The notes under the pieces are model-generated. The model was not told the origin of the DNA, searched no databases, and worked only from the letters and a program-made list of their open reading frames with translations. Both the position numbers and the translations under genes were made by a program. Of a DNA stretch of 64,000 nucleotides, positions 20,987 through 28,892 are shown one piece after another. The stretch covers positions 1 through 64,000 of the forward strand of contig NZ_JAGHMF010000024.1 in NCBI RefSeq assembly GCF_017741815.1, in the 5' to 3' direction. Positions within the stretch are counted from its first letter, which is position 1; the number at the start of each line of letters is the position of its first letter. Source of the stretch: Rhizobium sp. 16-488-2b (GTDB taxonomy: Bacteria > Pseudomonadota > Alphaproteobacteria > Rhizobiales > Rhizobiaceae).

Positions 20987-21872
20987 AGTCACGCGCGACG
21001 GCGCTGCACTCTCGGCTTGGAGCCTACGGCAGACAGCGAGAGTCATAAGCTATTGAAAGAACGCGGAAACCCCACTCGCCGCGTCATCCTCGGGCTCGTC
21101 CCGAGGATCTAAGCACGTGGCCAAGAGTGCAACGGTGCTGGGTGCATGAAAGAGCGAAGCAAGCTCTTCGTTCTACCGCCAACCCGCTTCTCCCGCCTCG
21201 CCAAGTGTCCACTCACGTCCAGCAAGTTGGCCGCTCGGCAGATGCTCGGCACAAGACCGAGCATGACGGCGGTGGGTTTGGAAACGGCTGCGGATAGAGT
21301 GGGCAACCTGTTGAACGAAAACGGCGCCCCACTCTCGACGTCATCCTCGGCCAACGAGCCGAGGATCTAAGCACGTCGCCAAGAGTGCAACGGTGCTGGG
21401 TGCATGGAAGGGCGAAGCAAGCTCTCTGCTCTACCGCCAACCCGCGTCTCCCGCCTCGCCAAGTGTCCATCCACGTCCAGCAAGTTGGCCGCTCAGCAGA
21501 TGCTCGGCACAAGACGGAGCATGATGGTCGTGGGCTTGGGGGCGGCTGCGGATAGAGTGGGCATAACCTGTTGAACGAAAACGGCGCCCCACTCTCGGCG
21601 TCATCCTCGGCCAACGAGCCGAGGATCTAAGCACGTCGCCGAGAATGCAACGATGCTGAGCGCATGGAAGAGCGAAGCAAGCTCTTCACTCTACCGCCAA
21701 TCCGCGTCGCCCGCCTCGCCAAGTGTCCATCCACGTCGAGCAAGTTGACCGCTCAGCAGATGCTCGGCACAAGACCGAGCATGACGGCGGTGGGTTTGGA
21801 AACGCTGCAACCTATTCGACGAAAACAGTGCCGCACACTCGCGTACGTCGCGGACCGTCCGCAACCAGCCCC
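20987..21872. other. long intergenic region with tandem repeat array
   Basis: The 886 bp between hemA and the end of dxr are mostly a three-copy tandem repeat (21071-21845, listed separately). Open frames through the repeats exist on both strands, but differences between copies are mostly non-synonymous, so they do not look coding. Confidence 0.75.
21071..21845. repeat. three tandem copies of a 258-bp hairpin-rich element
   Basis: The same block recurs with its TCATCCTCGG landmark at 21084, 21341 and 21601, giving periods of 257 and 260 bases. Each copy holds at least three small inverted repeats: TCCTCGG with CCGAGGA around a short loop, AAGAGC with GCTCTT (mutated in the middle copy), and GCTCGG with CCGAGC (with one change in the middle copy). 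The third copy decays at its 3' end. Related sequences are common between rhizobial genes. Here they lie between hemA and the convergent dxr. Confidence 0.88.
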
Positions 21873-23066
21873 TCAGGCAGCCTTCTCCCGTGTCGCCACC
21901 AAGACCGCAGCTCGCTGCCGGGCTTCTTTGTCGACGGCAAACACGTCGTCCATCGTCGCGGCCTCGGGCAGATGCGCCAGCTGGTCCATCACCGTCTCGG
22001 TCACATCGGCCATGGCGAGGAACGACAGGCGTCCGGCGATGAAAGCTTCCAGCGCCACTTCCTTGGCGGCATTCAGAACCGCACCCTGCACGCCGCCGCG
22101 CGTCATCGCAAGGCGAGCGAGCCGCAGCGCCGGGAAGCGCGTTTCATCGGGCGCTTCGAAATCCAGCCGCGCCAGCTTGGCGAAATCGAGCCGCTCGATC
22201 GGCAGGTTCGGCCGGCGCGGATGGGCCAGCGCGTAGCCGATCGCGGTGCGCATATCAGGCGCGCCGAGCTGCGCCAGCACCGAACCATCGGTATAACCCA
22301 CCATCGAATGGATCACCGATTGCGGATGCACGATGACCTCGATCTGCTCGGGCGTCAGCCCGAACAGGTGCTTGGCCTCGATCATCTCGAGCGCCTTGTT
22401 GAACATCGAGGCGCTGTCGATCGAAATCTTCAGCCCCATCGACCAATTCGGATGCGCGCGCGCCGTCTCGACGGTCACACCCGCCATCTCCTCGAGCGAC
22501 GCATTGCGGAACGGTCCGCCAGACGCCGTCAGGATGATGCGCTCAACGGCGTGGCGCTGGTTCTCTTCCAGCACCTGGAAGATCGCATTGTGCTCGCTGT
22601 CGACGGGCAAGAGCTTGCCGCCGCCGCGCCGCACGGACTGCACGAAGAGGTCACCGGCGGAAACCAGGCATTCCTTGTTGGCGAGCGCGATATCGGCACC
22701 CTTGCGGGCCGCGGCCAGCGTCGGCGCAAGGCCCGCTGTGCCTACGATCGCCGCCATCACCCATTCGGCCTCGAGGTCGGCGGCTTCCATCAGCCCGGAT
22801 TGGCCGGCGGCAACCGCGATCCCGCTTCCATCAAGCGCGCTCTTCAGCGCCTCGTAATGGCTGTCACTCGCCGTCACCGCGAGTTTGGCACCGGCCGCGC
22901 GCGCTTGCTGCGCCAGCAGATCGACGTTCTCGTTGCCCGTCAGCACGGAGATTTCGAAGTTTTCGAGACCGCCGAGATGCTTCACCACATCGAGCGTGTT
23001 CTTGCCGATCGAGCCGGTCGAACCGAAGATGGAGAGGCGCCGAGGCCCGTTTCTGCCCGTGATCAT
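21873..23066 (-). CDS. dxr: 1-deoxy-D-xylulose 5-phosphate reductoisomerase
   Basis: A 397-residue enzyme of the non-mevalonate isoprenoid pathway that reduces and rearranges DXP to 2-C-methyl-D-erythritol 4-phosphate with NADPH. The N-terminal nucleotide-binding motif is LSIFGSTGSIG. The metal and substrate region includes VDSEHNAIFQ, ASGGPFR and HPQSVIHSMV. The open frame extends 58 codons upstream; the ATG at 23066 (MITGRNGPRR) puts the GSTGSIG motif at the usual distance from the N-terminus and gives the usual length. It is convergent with hemA across the repeat array. Confidence 0.96.
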   Translation of the reverse strand: MITGRNGPRRLSIFGSTGSIGKNTLDVVKHLGGLENFEISVLTGNENVDLLAQQARAAGAKLAVTASDSHYEALKSALDGSGIAVAAGQSGLMEAADLEAEWVMAAIVGTAGLAPTLAAARKGADIALANKECLVSAGDLFVQSVRRGGGKLLPVDSEHNAIFQVLEENQRHAVERIILTASGGPFRNASLEEMAGVTVETARAHPNWSMGLKISIDSASMFNKALEMIEAKHLFGLTPEQIEVIVHPQSVIHSMVGYTDGSVLAQLGAPDMRTAIGYALAHPRRPNLPIERLDFAKLARLDFEAPDETRFPALRLARLAMTRGGVQGAVLNAAKEVALEAFIAGRLSFLAMADVTETVMDQLAHLPEAATMDDVFAVDKEARQRAAVLVATREKAA

Positions 23067-23416
23067 GCGCGATTTTGCCTGCGTTCCGTCATTTCCCTCG
23101 GCTCTACAGGGGATTGGAATGACCGGCAAGTGTGCAGTGCAGCAGATTTTTGGGCCCGAGGGGTTTACATCCCCGCCGGTCGATGTGATCCTGACAACAA
23201 TCCTCAGGGATAGGAGCATTGGCAATCGTATCGGTTGCAATTTTCAAGCTCCGGCGGCGCCAATTTCGCGCCCGCTTCCGTATCCGCGCCAAAGGCCGGA
23301 CGCGATAGAAACCAGAACGAGATGTCGGGTTTGCAAGGCGAATTCCCGCGCGCTTTCGTGCGTTCCAGCCTTGAGCCCGCATCGACCAGAAGACCCTGAC
23401 CGTTACGAAGGGACAA
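23067..23416. other. divergent intergenic region
   Basis: This 350-bp stretch lies between dxr (leftward) and a secreted hypothetical protein (rightward). A small GGGGTTTACATCCCC hairpin lies near 23160. I see no gene, and no promoter I would defend. Confidence 0.4.
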
Positions 23417-24073
23417 ATGGCCATGAAAGCGACAAGCAGTTTATTGCTTCTGCCCGCCGCGCTCATTTCATTCGCACCGCGCGTCCACGCAGAAAACCTC
23501 GTCATCTGGACACCTGTGAAAGTGTCCGAACGCTCCTACAAGGCAACGATGGGCTTTCGCCTGCCCGCCGAATGGGAAACCAGCGCCGGCGCCGATATCG
23601 GCCTAGCGGCATCGAAGGGCGGCGTGCTGCTCGGCGGCTCGGAACAGGCCTCGCTCTGGGGCAAGATCACCAAGGTCAGCGTCACGCCCGCGGCCCGCGC
23701 CGAGCGCTCGGCCAGCGTGCGCGTCGATACCTTGAGGGGCAGCGGCGCGCTGATGCTCAGCCGTTCCCGCAGCTGGATCTTCTCCGATTCGCTGGACATG
23801 GTGTCGACCCGCTTCGTGCAGGTCCGTTACGACGCCATCGACACCCGCCAGACATCCGTCGATACCTCGCAGACGCTGAAGCTGATCCAGCCCTGGACAG
23901 GAACCTCGTTTTCGGCCGCCGCTACGGTGTCTGGCTTCAATGGCGATGTGACGAGTTCGCTGGCGCTGAACCAGTTGATCCTCCCCGACCTTAATTTGAG
24001 CGCAACAATCAGCAATCCTGGCTCATCCACCCGCTCGGGAAGCATAAACCTGAACTACCGGGTCAGCTGGTGA
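23417..24073 (+). CDS. secreted beta-rich hypothetical protein
   Basis: A 218-residue protein that I do not recognise. A signal peptide is clear (about 1-25, ending HAENL). The mature part alternates hydrophobic and polar residues, and the protein ends in LNYRVSW with a terminal aromatic residue. That pattern fits a small outer-membrane or periplasmic beta-structured protein, but is not proof. An AAGGGA ribosome binding site precedes the ATG at 23417; a second ATG two codons later is possible. The following BON-domain gene begins 62 bases downstream, so co-transcription is plausible. Confidence 0.75.
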   Translation: MAMKATSSLLLLPAALISFAPRVHAENLVIWTPVKVSERSYKATMGFRLPAEWETSAGADIGLAASKGGVLLGGSEQASLWGKITKVSVTPAARAERSASVRVDTLRGSGALMLSRSRSWIFSDSLDMVSTRFVQVRYDAIDTRQTSVDTSQTLKLIQPWTGTSFSAAATVSGFNGDVTSSLALNQLILPDLNLSATISNPGSSTRSGSINLNYRVSW

Positions 24074-24135
24074 CCGCGCACGCGACGCCGGCGACGAAAG
24101 GTTTCTTAATCGGATGGGAGGAAGGAAGGCATGAC

Positions 24136-24423
24136 ATGGCAAGTTGCGAAACATCACCGTCCTCACGAAAGACGGACATGAGCGAAGAGGCAGCGCTGAC
24201 AGCGAATGTATCCACCGCGCTGGCGGTCGCCAGCGGGTTCGACGCCTCGCACATCGCAGTGTCAGTCGAGCAAGATGAAATCGTTCTCACCGGATTGGTC
24301 GCTACCAAGGCGGACCTTGCCAGCGCCATCATCGTTGCCGAGACGACTGCAAGCGACCACACGGTCCGCAATCGCATCGTTGTCGCCCAATCCGTGCTCG
24401 ACAACCTTGGCGAAGCCGTCTGA
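24136..24423 (+). CDS. small BON-domain protein
   Basis: A 95-residue protein starting at the ATG at 24136, seven bases after GGAAGG. A longer frame begins at 24070 but lacks a comparable site. Residues about 15-80 look like one BON domain: an amphipathic helix region (LTANVSTALAVASGFDAS) followed by a strand-turn-strand with IVLTGLVATKADLASAI and HTVRNRIVV. BON domains are found in stress and osmotic-shock proteins and bind phospholipid or peptidoglycan in some cases. There is no signal peptide from this start, so cellular location is unclear. Confidence 0.7.
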   Translation: MASCETSPSSRKTDMSEEAALTANVSTALAVASGFDASHIAVSVEQDEIVLTGLVATKADLASAIIVAETTASDHTVRNRIVVAQSVLDNLGEAV

Positions 24424-24427
24424 GCGA

Positions 24428-24577
24428 TTAGCCGGCAAAGCGTTCCGTCAGGAAGCCAGTGGCAACACGATCCGTCTTCTGCGTCGTGACGGGGCCGCTC
24501 GGCTGATAGCTGACGGCGATAAGAAGGCCACCAATCAAGAGATAGGCAACCGCGAGCATCGAGAGTTTCATGGTCAT
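24428..24577 (-). CDS. very small single-pass membrane protein
   Basis: A 49-residue frame starting at the ATG at 24577 (MTMKLSMLAVAYLLIGG), preceded by GGAGACC. Residues about 3-25 form one hydrophobic helix, followed by a polar tail ending TERFAG. It converges with the BON-domain gene, with only four bases between the stops. I know no function. Its small size means it may be missed by gene callers, but the ribosome binding site and clean membrane segment support it. Confidence 0.5.
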   Translation of the reverse strand: MTMKLSMLAVAYLLIGGLLIAVSYQPSGPVTTQKTDRVATGFLTERFAG

Positions 24578-24667
24578 GAGCTTGGTCTCCTTTGACCAGA
24601 ACAACGCGACGATCGGCCGTAGGTTCCCTTCCCGAAATGAGCCACCCACACGGCACCCACGAAACTA

Positions 24668-24695
24668 AAAAGCCGCCCCTCACGGGGCGGCTTTT
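24668..24695 (-). terminator. intrinsic terminator of the DUF992 gene
   Basis: A perfect 12-bp stem (AAAAGCCGCCCC / GGGGCGGCTTTT) with a four-base loop and T-runs on both sides. It follows the DUF992 stop at 24718 on the minus strand. Confidence 0.9.
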
Positions 24696-24717
24696 CCATT
24701 GAAATCAAATGATAAAA

Positions 24718-25230
24718 TCAGCCGGCCGGCGTCAGCGTGACCGAGGTGCCGGTTGCAGCGACGTTGAGGCCGAGCTGTCCGGTGACGCTGATGGTCTGCA
24801 GCTGGATCGATCCGGCGGTGCCGCCGAACAGCACGTTGGCGCCGACGCCACCTGCAAGCGTGGCTTCAGCGGTGATGCCCTGGTAGAGGCCGCCGAGCGA
24901 ACCGCGGTGATAGCCTGCCGTCGGAGCGAACACGGCCCAGACGAGACGGCCGCGCGTGGTAAAGCCGAGATCGACGCCCATCTTGCGGATGGTGCCGCTG
25001 TAGTGATCGACGGAGCCGCGCGTACCGTTGAAGACGCAATCGACGGACTTCGCCGAACCCAAGACGTAGCCGACACCGCCGCCGACGTCGCAGGTCAGAA
25101 CGCCGATCTTGACGCCATCGCGCTGATCCGGCTCTTCATAAGTCGTCACAAGATCCGCTGCCGCCACCGAAGTAGCGAAGACTTGAGCCAGCGAGGCTGC
25201 TGCGACGATCGATGCGATTGTCTTGTTCAT
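24718..25230 (-). CDS. DUF992 family secreted protein
   Basis: A 170-residue protein with a cleavable signal peptide (about 1-24, ending SVAAAD). The mature part matches the DUF992 family: GVLTCDVGGGVGYVLGSAK, a second cysteine in DCVFNG, DHYSGTIRKMGVDLGFTT and a C-terminal beta-rich segment. The two conserved cysteines may form a periplasmic disulfide. The family is restricted mainly to Alphaproteobacteria and its function is unknown. A GGAGACC-type ribosome binding site precedes the ATG. Confidence 0.85.
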   Translation of the reverse strand: MNKTIASIVAAASLAQVFATSVAAADLVTTYEEPDQRDGVKIGVLTCDVGGGVGYVLGSAKSVDCVFNGTRGSVDHYSGTIRKMGVDLGFTTRGRLVWAVFAPTAGYHRGSLGGLYQGITAEATLAGGVGANVLFGGTAGSIQLQTISVTGQLGLNVAATGTSVTLTPAG

Positions 25231-25532
25231 TGTGGTCTCCTTAGTATCCTGAAGAAAAACATAGTGCCTTGTTATAACTTACCAACCCCGGCTGTATGAA
25301 CAAAATTAACAAATGCTCAAAAGCAAATGTGTGGGGTTTGATTCGCTACATGCATCCCGATTTCTGGCTGATTTCGGGCGTCAATCAGGCGGCGCCTGAA
25401 TAAATCCCTGTCATCGCCTGTTGTTCCACCGTCATCACGCGTTCTTGTCTTCTGAAGCACGACGAATTGGTGGTTTCCGCGCACAAAAAAGGACCCCGGG
25501 CTGCGCCGGGATCCTTGATCGCAATGCCATGA
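25231..25532. other. intergenic region
   Basis: About 300 bp that contain the terminator at 25491-25514 and the AT-richer promoter region of the DUF992 gene (roughly 25240-25340). No gene is seen. Confidence 0.6.
25491..25514 (-). terminator. intrinsic terminator of the small secreted protein gene
   Basis: On the minus strand the GGATCCCGG / CCGGGGTCC stem (one G-T pair) is followed by TTTTTT, 20 bases past the stop at 25533. Confidence 0.85.
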
Positions 25533-25886
25533 TTATTTGAAGTCAGGGCATGCCTCGCTCTCGGAAGCGCCGCTATTGCCGCCCTGGGCGGCTGTCGTAC
25601 CCGGCATCGGCTGCGCCGGGCAGCGCGTGCGGTCGACGGTCCCTGTCGTGTTGGTGTTCGGCCCCGCGCTCATCGTGCCGGGCGTGGTGCTGTAGGTGGC
25701 GTTCGGATCGACCACCGTTGGCGATGTTCCAGTCGTATTCGGAGCATCCGCGTTTGCGCCACCGCCGCTATCGACCGTGCTGCTGCCGATCGTCGATCCA
25801 GCCGGGCTCGGGTTTGACTGGGCCATTGCCCCGCCTGTTGCCAGACCAAGTGCCAGGATCGATGCCGCGATCAGTTTCGCTTTCAT
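25533..25886 (-). CDS. small secreted Ser/Thr/Gly/Pro-rich protein
   Basis: A 117-residue protein started at the ATG at 25886 (MKAKLIAASILALGLATGGAMAQ), six or seven bases after GGAGAAG. The signal peptide ends near AMAQS (about 22). The mature part is low complexity: S, T, G, N, P and A dominate, with two cysteines near the C-terminus (TRCPAQP and SEACPDFK). Similar small periplasmic proteins are common in rhizobia and have no known role. It has its own terminator and is an independent unit. Confidence 0.72.
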   Translation of the reverse strand: MKAKLIAASILALGLATGGAMAQSNPSPAGSTIGSSTVDSGGGANADAPNTTGTSPTVVDPNATYSTTPGTMSAGPNTNTTGTVDRTRCPAQPMPGTTAAQGGNSGASESEACPDFK

Positions 25887-25966
25887 GATGCTTCTCCTTC
25901 TTTCGTATCGACATGGGGTCAACGACAGAGGGCTTTCATCGTTCCCAAAAAAAGCGGACCAAAAAA

Positions 25967-25992
25967 ATACGGGCGCATCTCAGCGCCCGTAT
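25967..25992 (-). terminator. intrinsic terminator of the type I secretion operon
   Basis: A perfect 10-bp stem (ATACGGGCGC / GCGCCCGTAT) with a six-base loop, followed on the minus strand by seven T residues, 24 bases after the glycanase stop codon. Confidence 0.92.
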
Positions 25993-26016
25993 CCGAAAGC
26001 ATCCGACAGGACCGCC

Positions 26017-27450
26017 TCAGGTCTGCCAGTCGTCCGTCGCTGTATGCGCAGCAGCGGCAACCGGACTGTCGGCCAGCGAATAGGCGTGGATATAGTCGAT
26101 CTTCATTTCCGAGCCGTTGGGCAAGCCGTCCGTCGGCGATCCGGCAATCCCGCCGACCGCGAGGTTGACGATCATGTACATCGGATCGTGCATGTCATCG
26201 GGCGTATCCGCATGTGCGATTGCCACGTCGTCGAAGTACCAGACGATCTGATCCTGATCCCAGAGCACCCCATAGGTATGGAAGCCCTCCGTGCTTGCGA
26301 CGCTGACGGCCGTATGATCCTTTGTATGGCTGCCGCTCGCCGCCGAATGCGCCGTCACGTGAACGGTGTTCGGGTCCTGCCCGCGCATTTCGACTACGTC
26401 GAGTTCCGGCGGCCAGGAGCCGTCCTCCGGCAGCAGCCAGAAGGCCGGCCAGACGCCTTGGTCCGTCGGCATGTCCGCCCGGATCTCGAAGTATCCATAG
26501 GTCTGGGCGAAGGTCGAGTGGGTGTTGAGCATCCCCGACGTATAGTCGAAACCTTCGAGCTGGCCTGCAAGCGCCGCGGGCGTTTGCGCCGCCGTGATCG
26601 TCAGCACCCCGTCATGGACGGAGAATGGGTTGACCGACGCCGTACCGGCATAAGACGGGTTGATGTACCACTGCTCCTCGGCGTTATCGGGCAGCGTGCT
26701 CCCCTTTTCGGCCGCCCACCAGAACTTGGCATCCCAGGTTCCCTGACCGCCACTATGGAGCGACAGGCTGTCGAATTCGTCGGCGAAGGTCATCGTCAGC
26801 GCCGAACGATCGAGCGTCAGCTGGAACTGGTCGGCGTGCAGCGCCGAAGCCGTCGTGTTGGCCAGCACGAGGCTTTCGCCACCGCCGAGATCGATCCGGA
26901 GGTTGGCCCCTTCCTGTGTCGAGTGGCTGATAACCTGATCGAAACTCGTCAGCGAATAGCCGTTGAAGCGGATCGTGTCGTCGCTGCTGAAATCGACGAT
27001 AAGGTCGCTGCCATTGCCGCGCGTGAAGAGAAATGTATCGGCCCCGCCGCCACCGATCAGCACGTCATTGCCCGCGCCGCCATCGATCGTCTGGCTACCC
27101 GCGGCACCGGAGATGATGTTGTCGGCGCTGTTGCCGAAGGCATAGCGCCCGGCGCCCGTCACCGTCAGGTTCTCGAAGTTTTCGGGCAGCGTATAGCTCA
27201 TCCAGGTGTTGATCGTATCGATCCCGCCACCCGGCTCTTCGACCGCGCGGTTGATGGCGGAGTAGAGATAATAGATATCGTCACCCGTACCCCCATGCAT
27301 GGTCACGTTGACCGAGCTGTCACCCCATATGCTGTCATTGCCGGCTGTGCCGTTGAGCACCGGTCCGGATCCTGTCGCCGACAGCCAGGCGGTTGAAGCG
27401 CCGCTATAGAACAGGCTTGTGCCGACTGCGTTCTGAATCGACTGTGGCAT
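26017..27450 (-). CDS. ExsH-like secreted GH16 glycanase with RTX repeats
   Basis: A 477-residue extracellular beta-glycanase. The N-terminal half (about 30-165) has calcium-binding RTX-type nonapeptides: LNGTAGNDSIWGD, MHGGTGDDIYYL and IDGGAGNDVLIGGGGADTF. The C-terminal half (about 215-460) is a glycoside hydrolase family 16 domain with the catalytic motif ELDVVEMRG (nucleophile and acid/base glutamates). There is no Sec signal peptide, as expected for a type I substrate. The two upstream genes encode the matching ABC exporter and adaptor. By family precedent (rhizobial ExsH/PlyA) it trims exopolysaccharide outside the cell, affecting its length and the biofilm matrix. AGGAG precedes the ATG. 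Confidence 0.92.
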   Translation of the reverse strand: MPQSIQNAVGTSLFYSGASTAWLSATGSGPVLNGTAGNDSIWGDSSVNVTMHGGTGDDIYYLYSAINRAVEEPGGGIDTINTWMSYTLPENFENLTVTGAGRYAFGNSADNIISGAAGSQTIDGGAGNDVLIGGGGADTFLFTRGNGSDLIVDFSSDDTIRFNGYSLTSFDQVISHSTQEGANLRIDLGGGESLVLANTTASALHADQFQLTLDRSALTMTFADEFDSLSLHSGGQGTWDAKFWWAAEKGSTLPDNAEEQWYINPSYAGTASVNPFSVHDGVLTITAAQTPAALAGQLEGFDYTSGMLNTHSTFAQTYGYFEIRADMPTDQGVWPAFWLLPEDGSWPPELDVVEMRGQDPNTVHVTAHSAASGSHTKDHTAVSVASTEGFHTYGVLWDQDQIVWYFDDVAIAHADTPDDMHDPMYMIVNLAVGGIAGSPTDGLPNGSEMKIDYIHAYSLADSPVAAAAHTATDDWQT

Positions 27451-27489
27451 GGTTCATCTCCTAGGGTTTTCGTGATTGAAACATTGCCA

Positions 27490-27510
27490 AGGGCATCCAC
27501 ACGATGCCCT
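27490..27510. repeat. perfect 8-bp hairpin between adaptor and glycanase genes
   Basis: AGGGCATC (27490-27497) and GATGCCCT (27503-27510) pair with a five-base loop, inside the 122-bp gap between the adaptor stop and the glycanase start. No T-run follows. It may tune expression of the glycanase relative to the exporter, for instance as an mRNA stability element; this is inference. Confidence 0.4.
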
Positions 27511-27572
27511 GATGGCCGAACGCTCCTCCCTTGCCCGACGCGCCTCCTCCCAGACGCCATCAGGCAGGCCCC

Positions 27573-28892
27573 TTATTCCTCCCTAAAGGCACGGGCCGCC
27601 TGATCGGTGAACGGCTTGGCGAGATAGGCCAGCGCCGTCCGTTCCCCCGTTTCGATGAAAGCCTCCACCGGCATGCCGGCCACCGGCGTCAGCTTTCCGA
27701 GCCTTCGCCATTCGCCGTCCTCGATATGAACGCGCACGCCGTAGTAGCTCTGTCCGGTTTTCTGATCGGTGGTGAGATCGGCCGCGATGCGCTCCACCCG
27801 GCCATTGAGCTCCATGGTGGTGCGCTGATTGAAGGCAGACAGGCGCAACACCACCGCCTGCCCCACCGCGACCTGATCGATATCTCCAGGCGAGAGCCTG
27901 ACATCAGGCGTCAGCGCGTCACCATCGGGTACGATCTCCATGATCGCCGCTCCGGCCTGCACCACGGCGCCTGATGCATGCACCGACAGCTGATGGACGA
28001 TGCCCGCCTGCGGCGCGCGGATGTCGATATGCTTGAGATCGTCCTCAACCGCGACCAGCCTCTCGGCATATTCGCCGGTGTCGCTTTGTGCCTGCCGCAA
28101 CTGGTCGGAGACTTCGCTGCGCCTGTCGTCGCCAAGCTGGATGATCTGCAGTTCCGTCTCCGCGATCTTGCCCTTCACCTCGGCTGCCGACGCCACGAGG
28201 TTGCCAAGCTCGCCGGTAAGATCGGCCGCGTCGCGCTGCAGCGCATAGACCCGCGTTGCCGGAATGATGCCCTGCTTCAGCAGCGGCTCGAGGCTCGCCA
28301 GCTCCTTGCCGATGATCTCGATCGCCTGCCGCTTGCCGTCCTGCTGTGCCACCAGCCCACCCGCCTGCTGACCGAGCTGGCGGATGCGCTCGCGCAGCTG
28401 CGCCACCTGTCCGCCGAGCGAAGCCCGCCGGTCTTCGAACAGCCGCTGCTCGCCCTGCATCAGCGTCTCCCGCTCCTCCGGGGGCGCTTGTTTCACAAGA
28501 TCGGGAAACGCGAATGTCTCCCGCCCGTCCCGCTCGGCCGAAAGCCGTGCCGTTCGCGCCGCAAGCTGCCGCAAGCGCCGCGACACGATCGAAACCGTTG
28601 CCTGCGCCTGCGTATCGTCGAGCCGCAACAGCACCTGCCCTGCTTCCACCTTGTCGCCATTGCGAACGAGGATCTCGCCGACCGTCCCGCCCTTCAGATG
28701 CTGGATCGGCTTCACATAGCTGTCGACGACGAGCGTGCCCGAGGCGATCACCGCACCGTTGAGATGGATGGTCGCCGCAAGGCTGCCGAGCACGCCGACG
28801 AGAACGAGAACCGCCGCCAGCGCCACAAGCGCCAGCCGCCGGATGGCCCGTTCGGCGATCGGTGCGCCCGCACCATTTGCAACAGGCTTCAT
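27573..28892 (-). CDS. type I secretion periplasmic adaptor (HlyD/PrsE family)
   Basis: A 439-residue membrane fusion protein. One N-terminal membrane helix (about 20-45) is followed by a biotinyl-lipoyl-like strand (VKPIQHLKGGTVGEILVRNGD), a long coiled-coil hairpin (about 100-290, rich in Q/R/L/E) and a beta-barrel domain ending LAYLAKPFTDQ. It bridges the inner-membrane ABC exporter and an outer-membrane TolC channel, not encoded here. It overlaps the ABC gene by four bases (ATGA), so translation is coupled. Closest known role: PrsE of the rhizobial PrsDE exporter. Confidence 0.92.
   Translation of the reverse strand: MKPVANGAGAPIAERAIRRLALVALAAVLVLVGVLGSLAATIHLNGAVIASGTLVVDSYVKPIQHLKGGTVGEILVRNGDKVEAGQVLLRLDDTQAQATVSIVSRRLRQLAARTARLSAERDGRETFAFPDLVKQAPPEERETLMQGEQRLFEDRRASLGGQVAQLRERIRQLGQQAGGLVAQQDGKRQAIEIIGKELASLEPLLKQGIIPATRVYALQRDAADLTGELGNLVASAAEVKGKIAETELQIIQLGDDRRSEVSDQLRQAQSDTGEYAERLVAVEDDLKHIDIRAPQAGIVHQLSVHASGAVVQAGAAIMEIVPDGDALTPDVRLSPGDIDQVAVGQAVVLRLSAFNQRTTMELNGRVERIAADLTTDQKTGQSYYGVRVHIEDGEWRRLGKLTPVAGMPVEAFIETGERTALAYLAKPFTDQAARAFREE

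Noticed and set aside
21146..21834. Protein-like frame repeated in the three 258-bp units (containing MLGTRPSMT)
   Set aside because: Base differences among copies mostly change amino acids, and there is no ribosome binding site, so I treat it as a repeat element.
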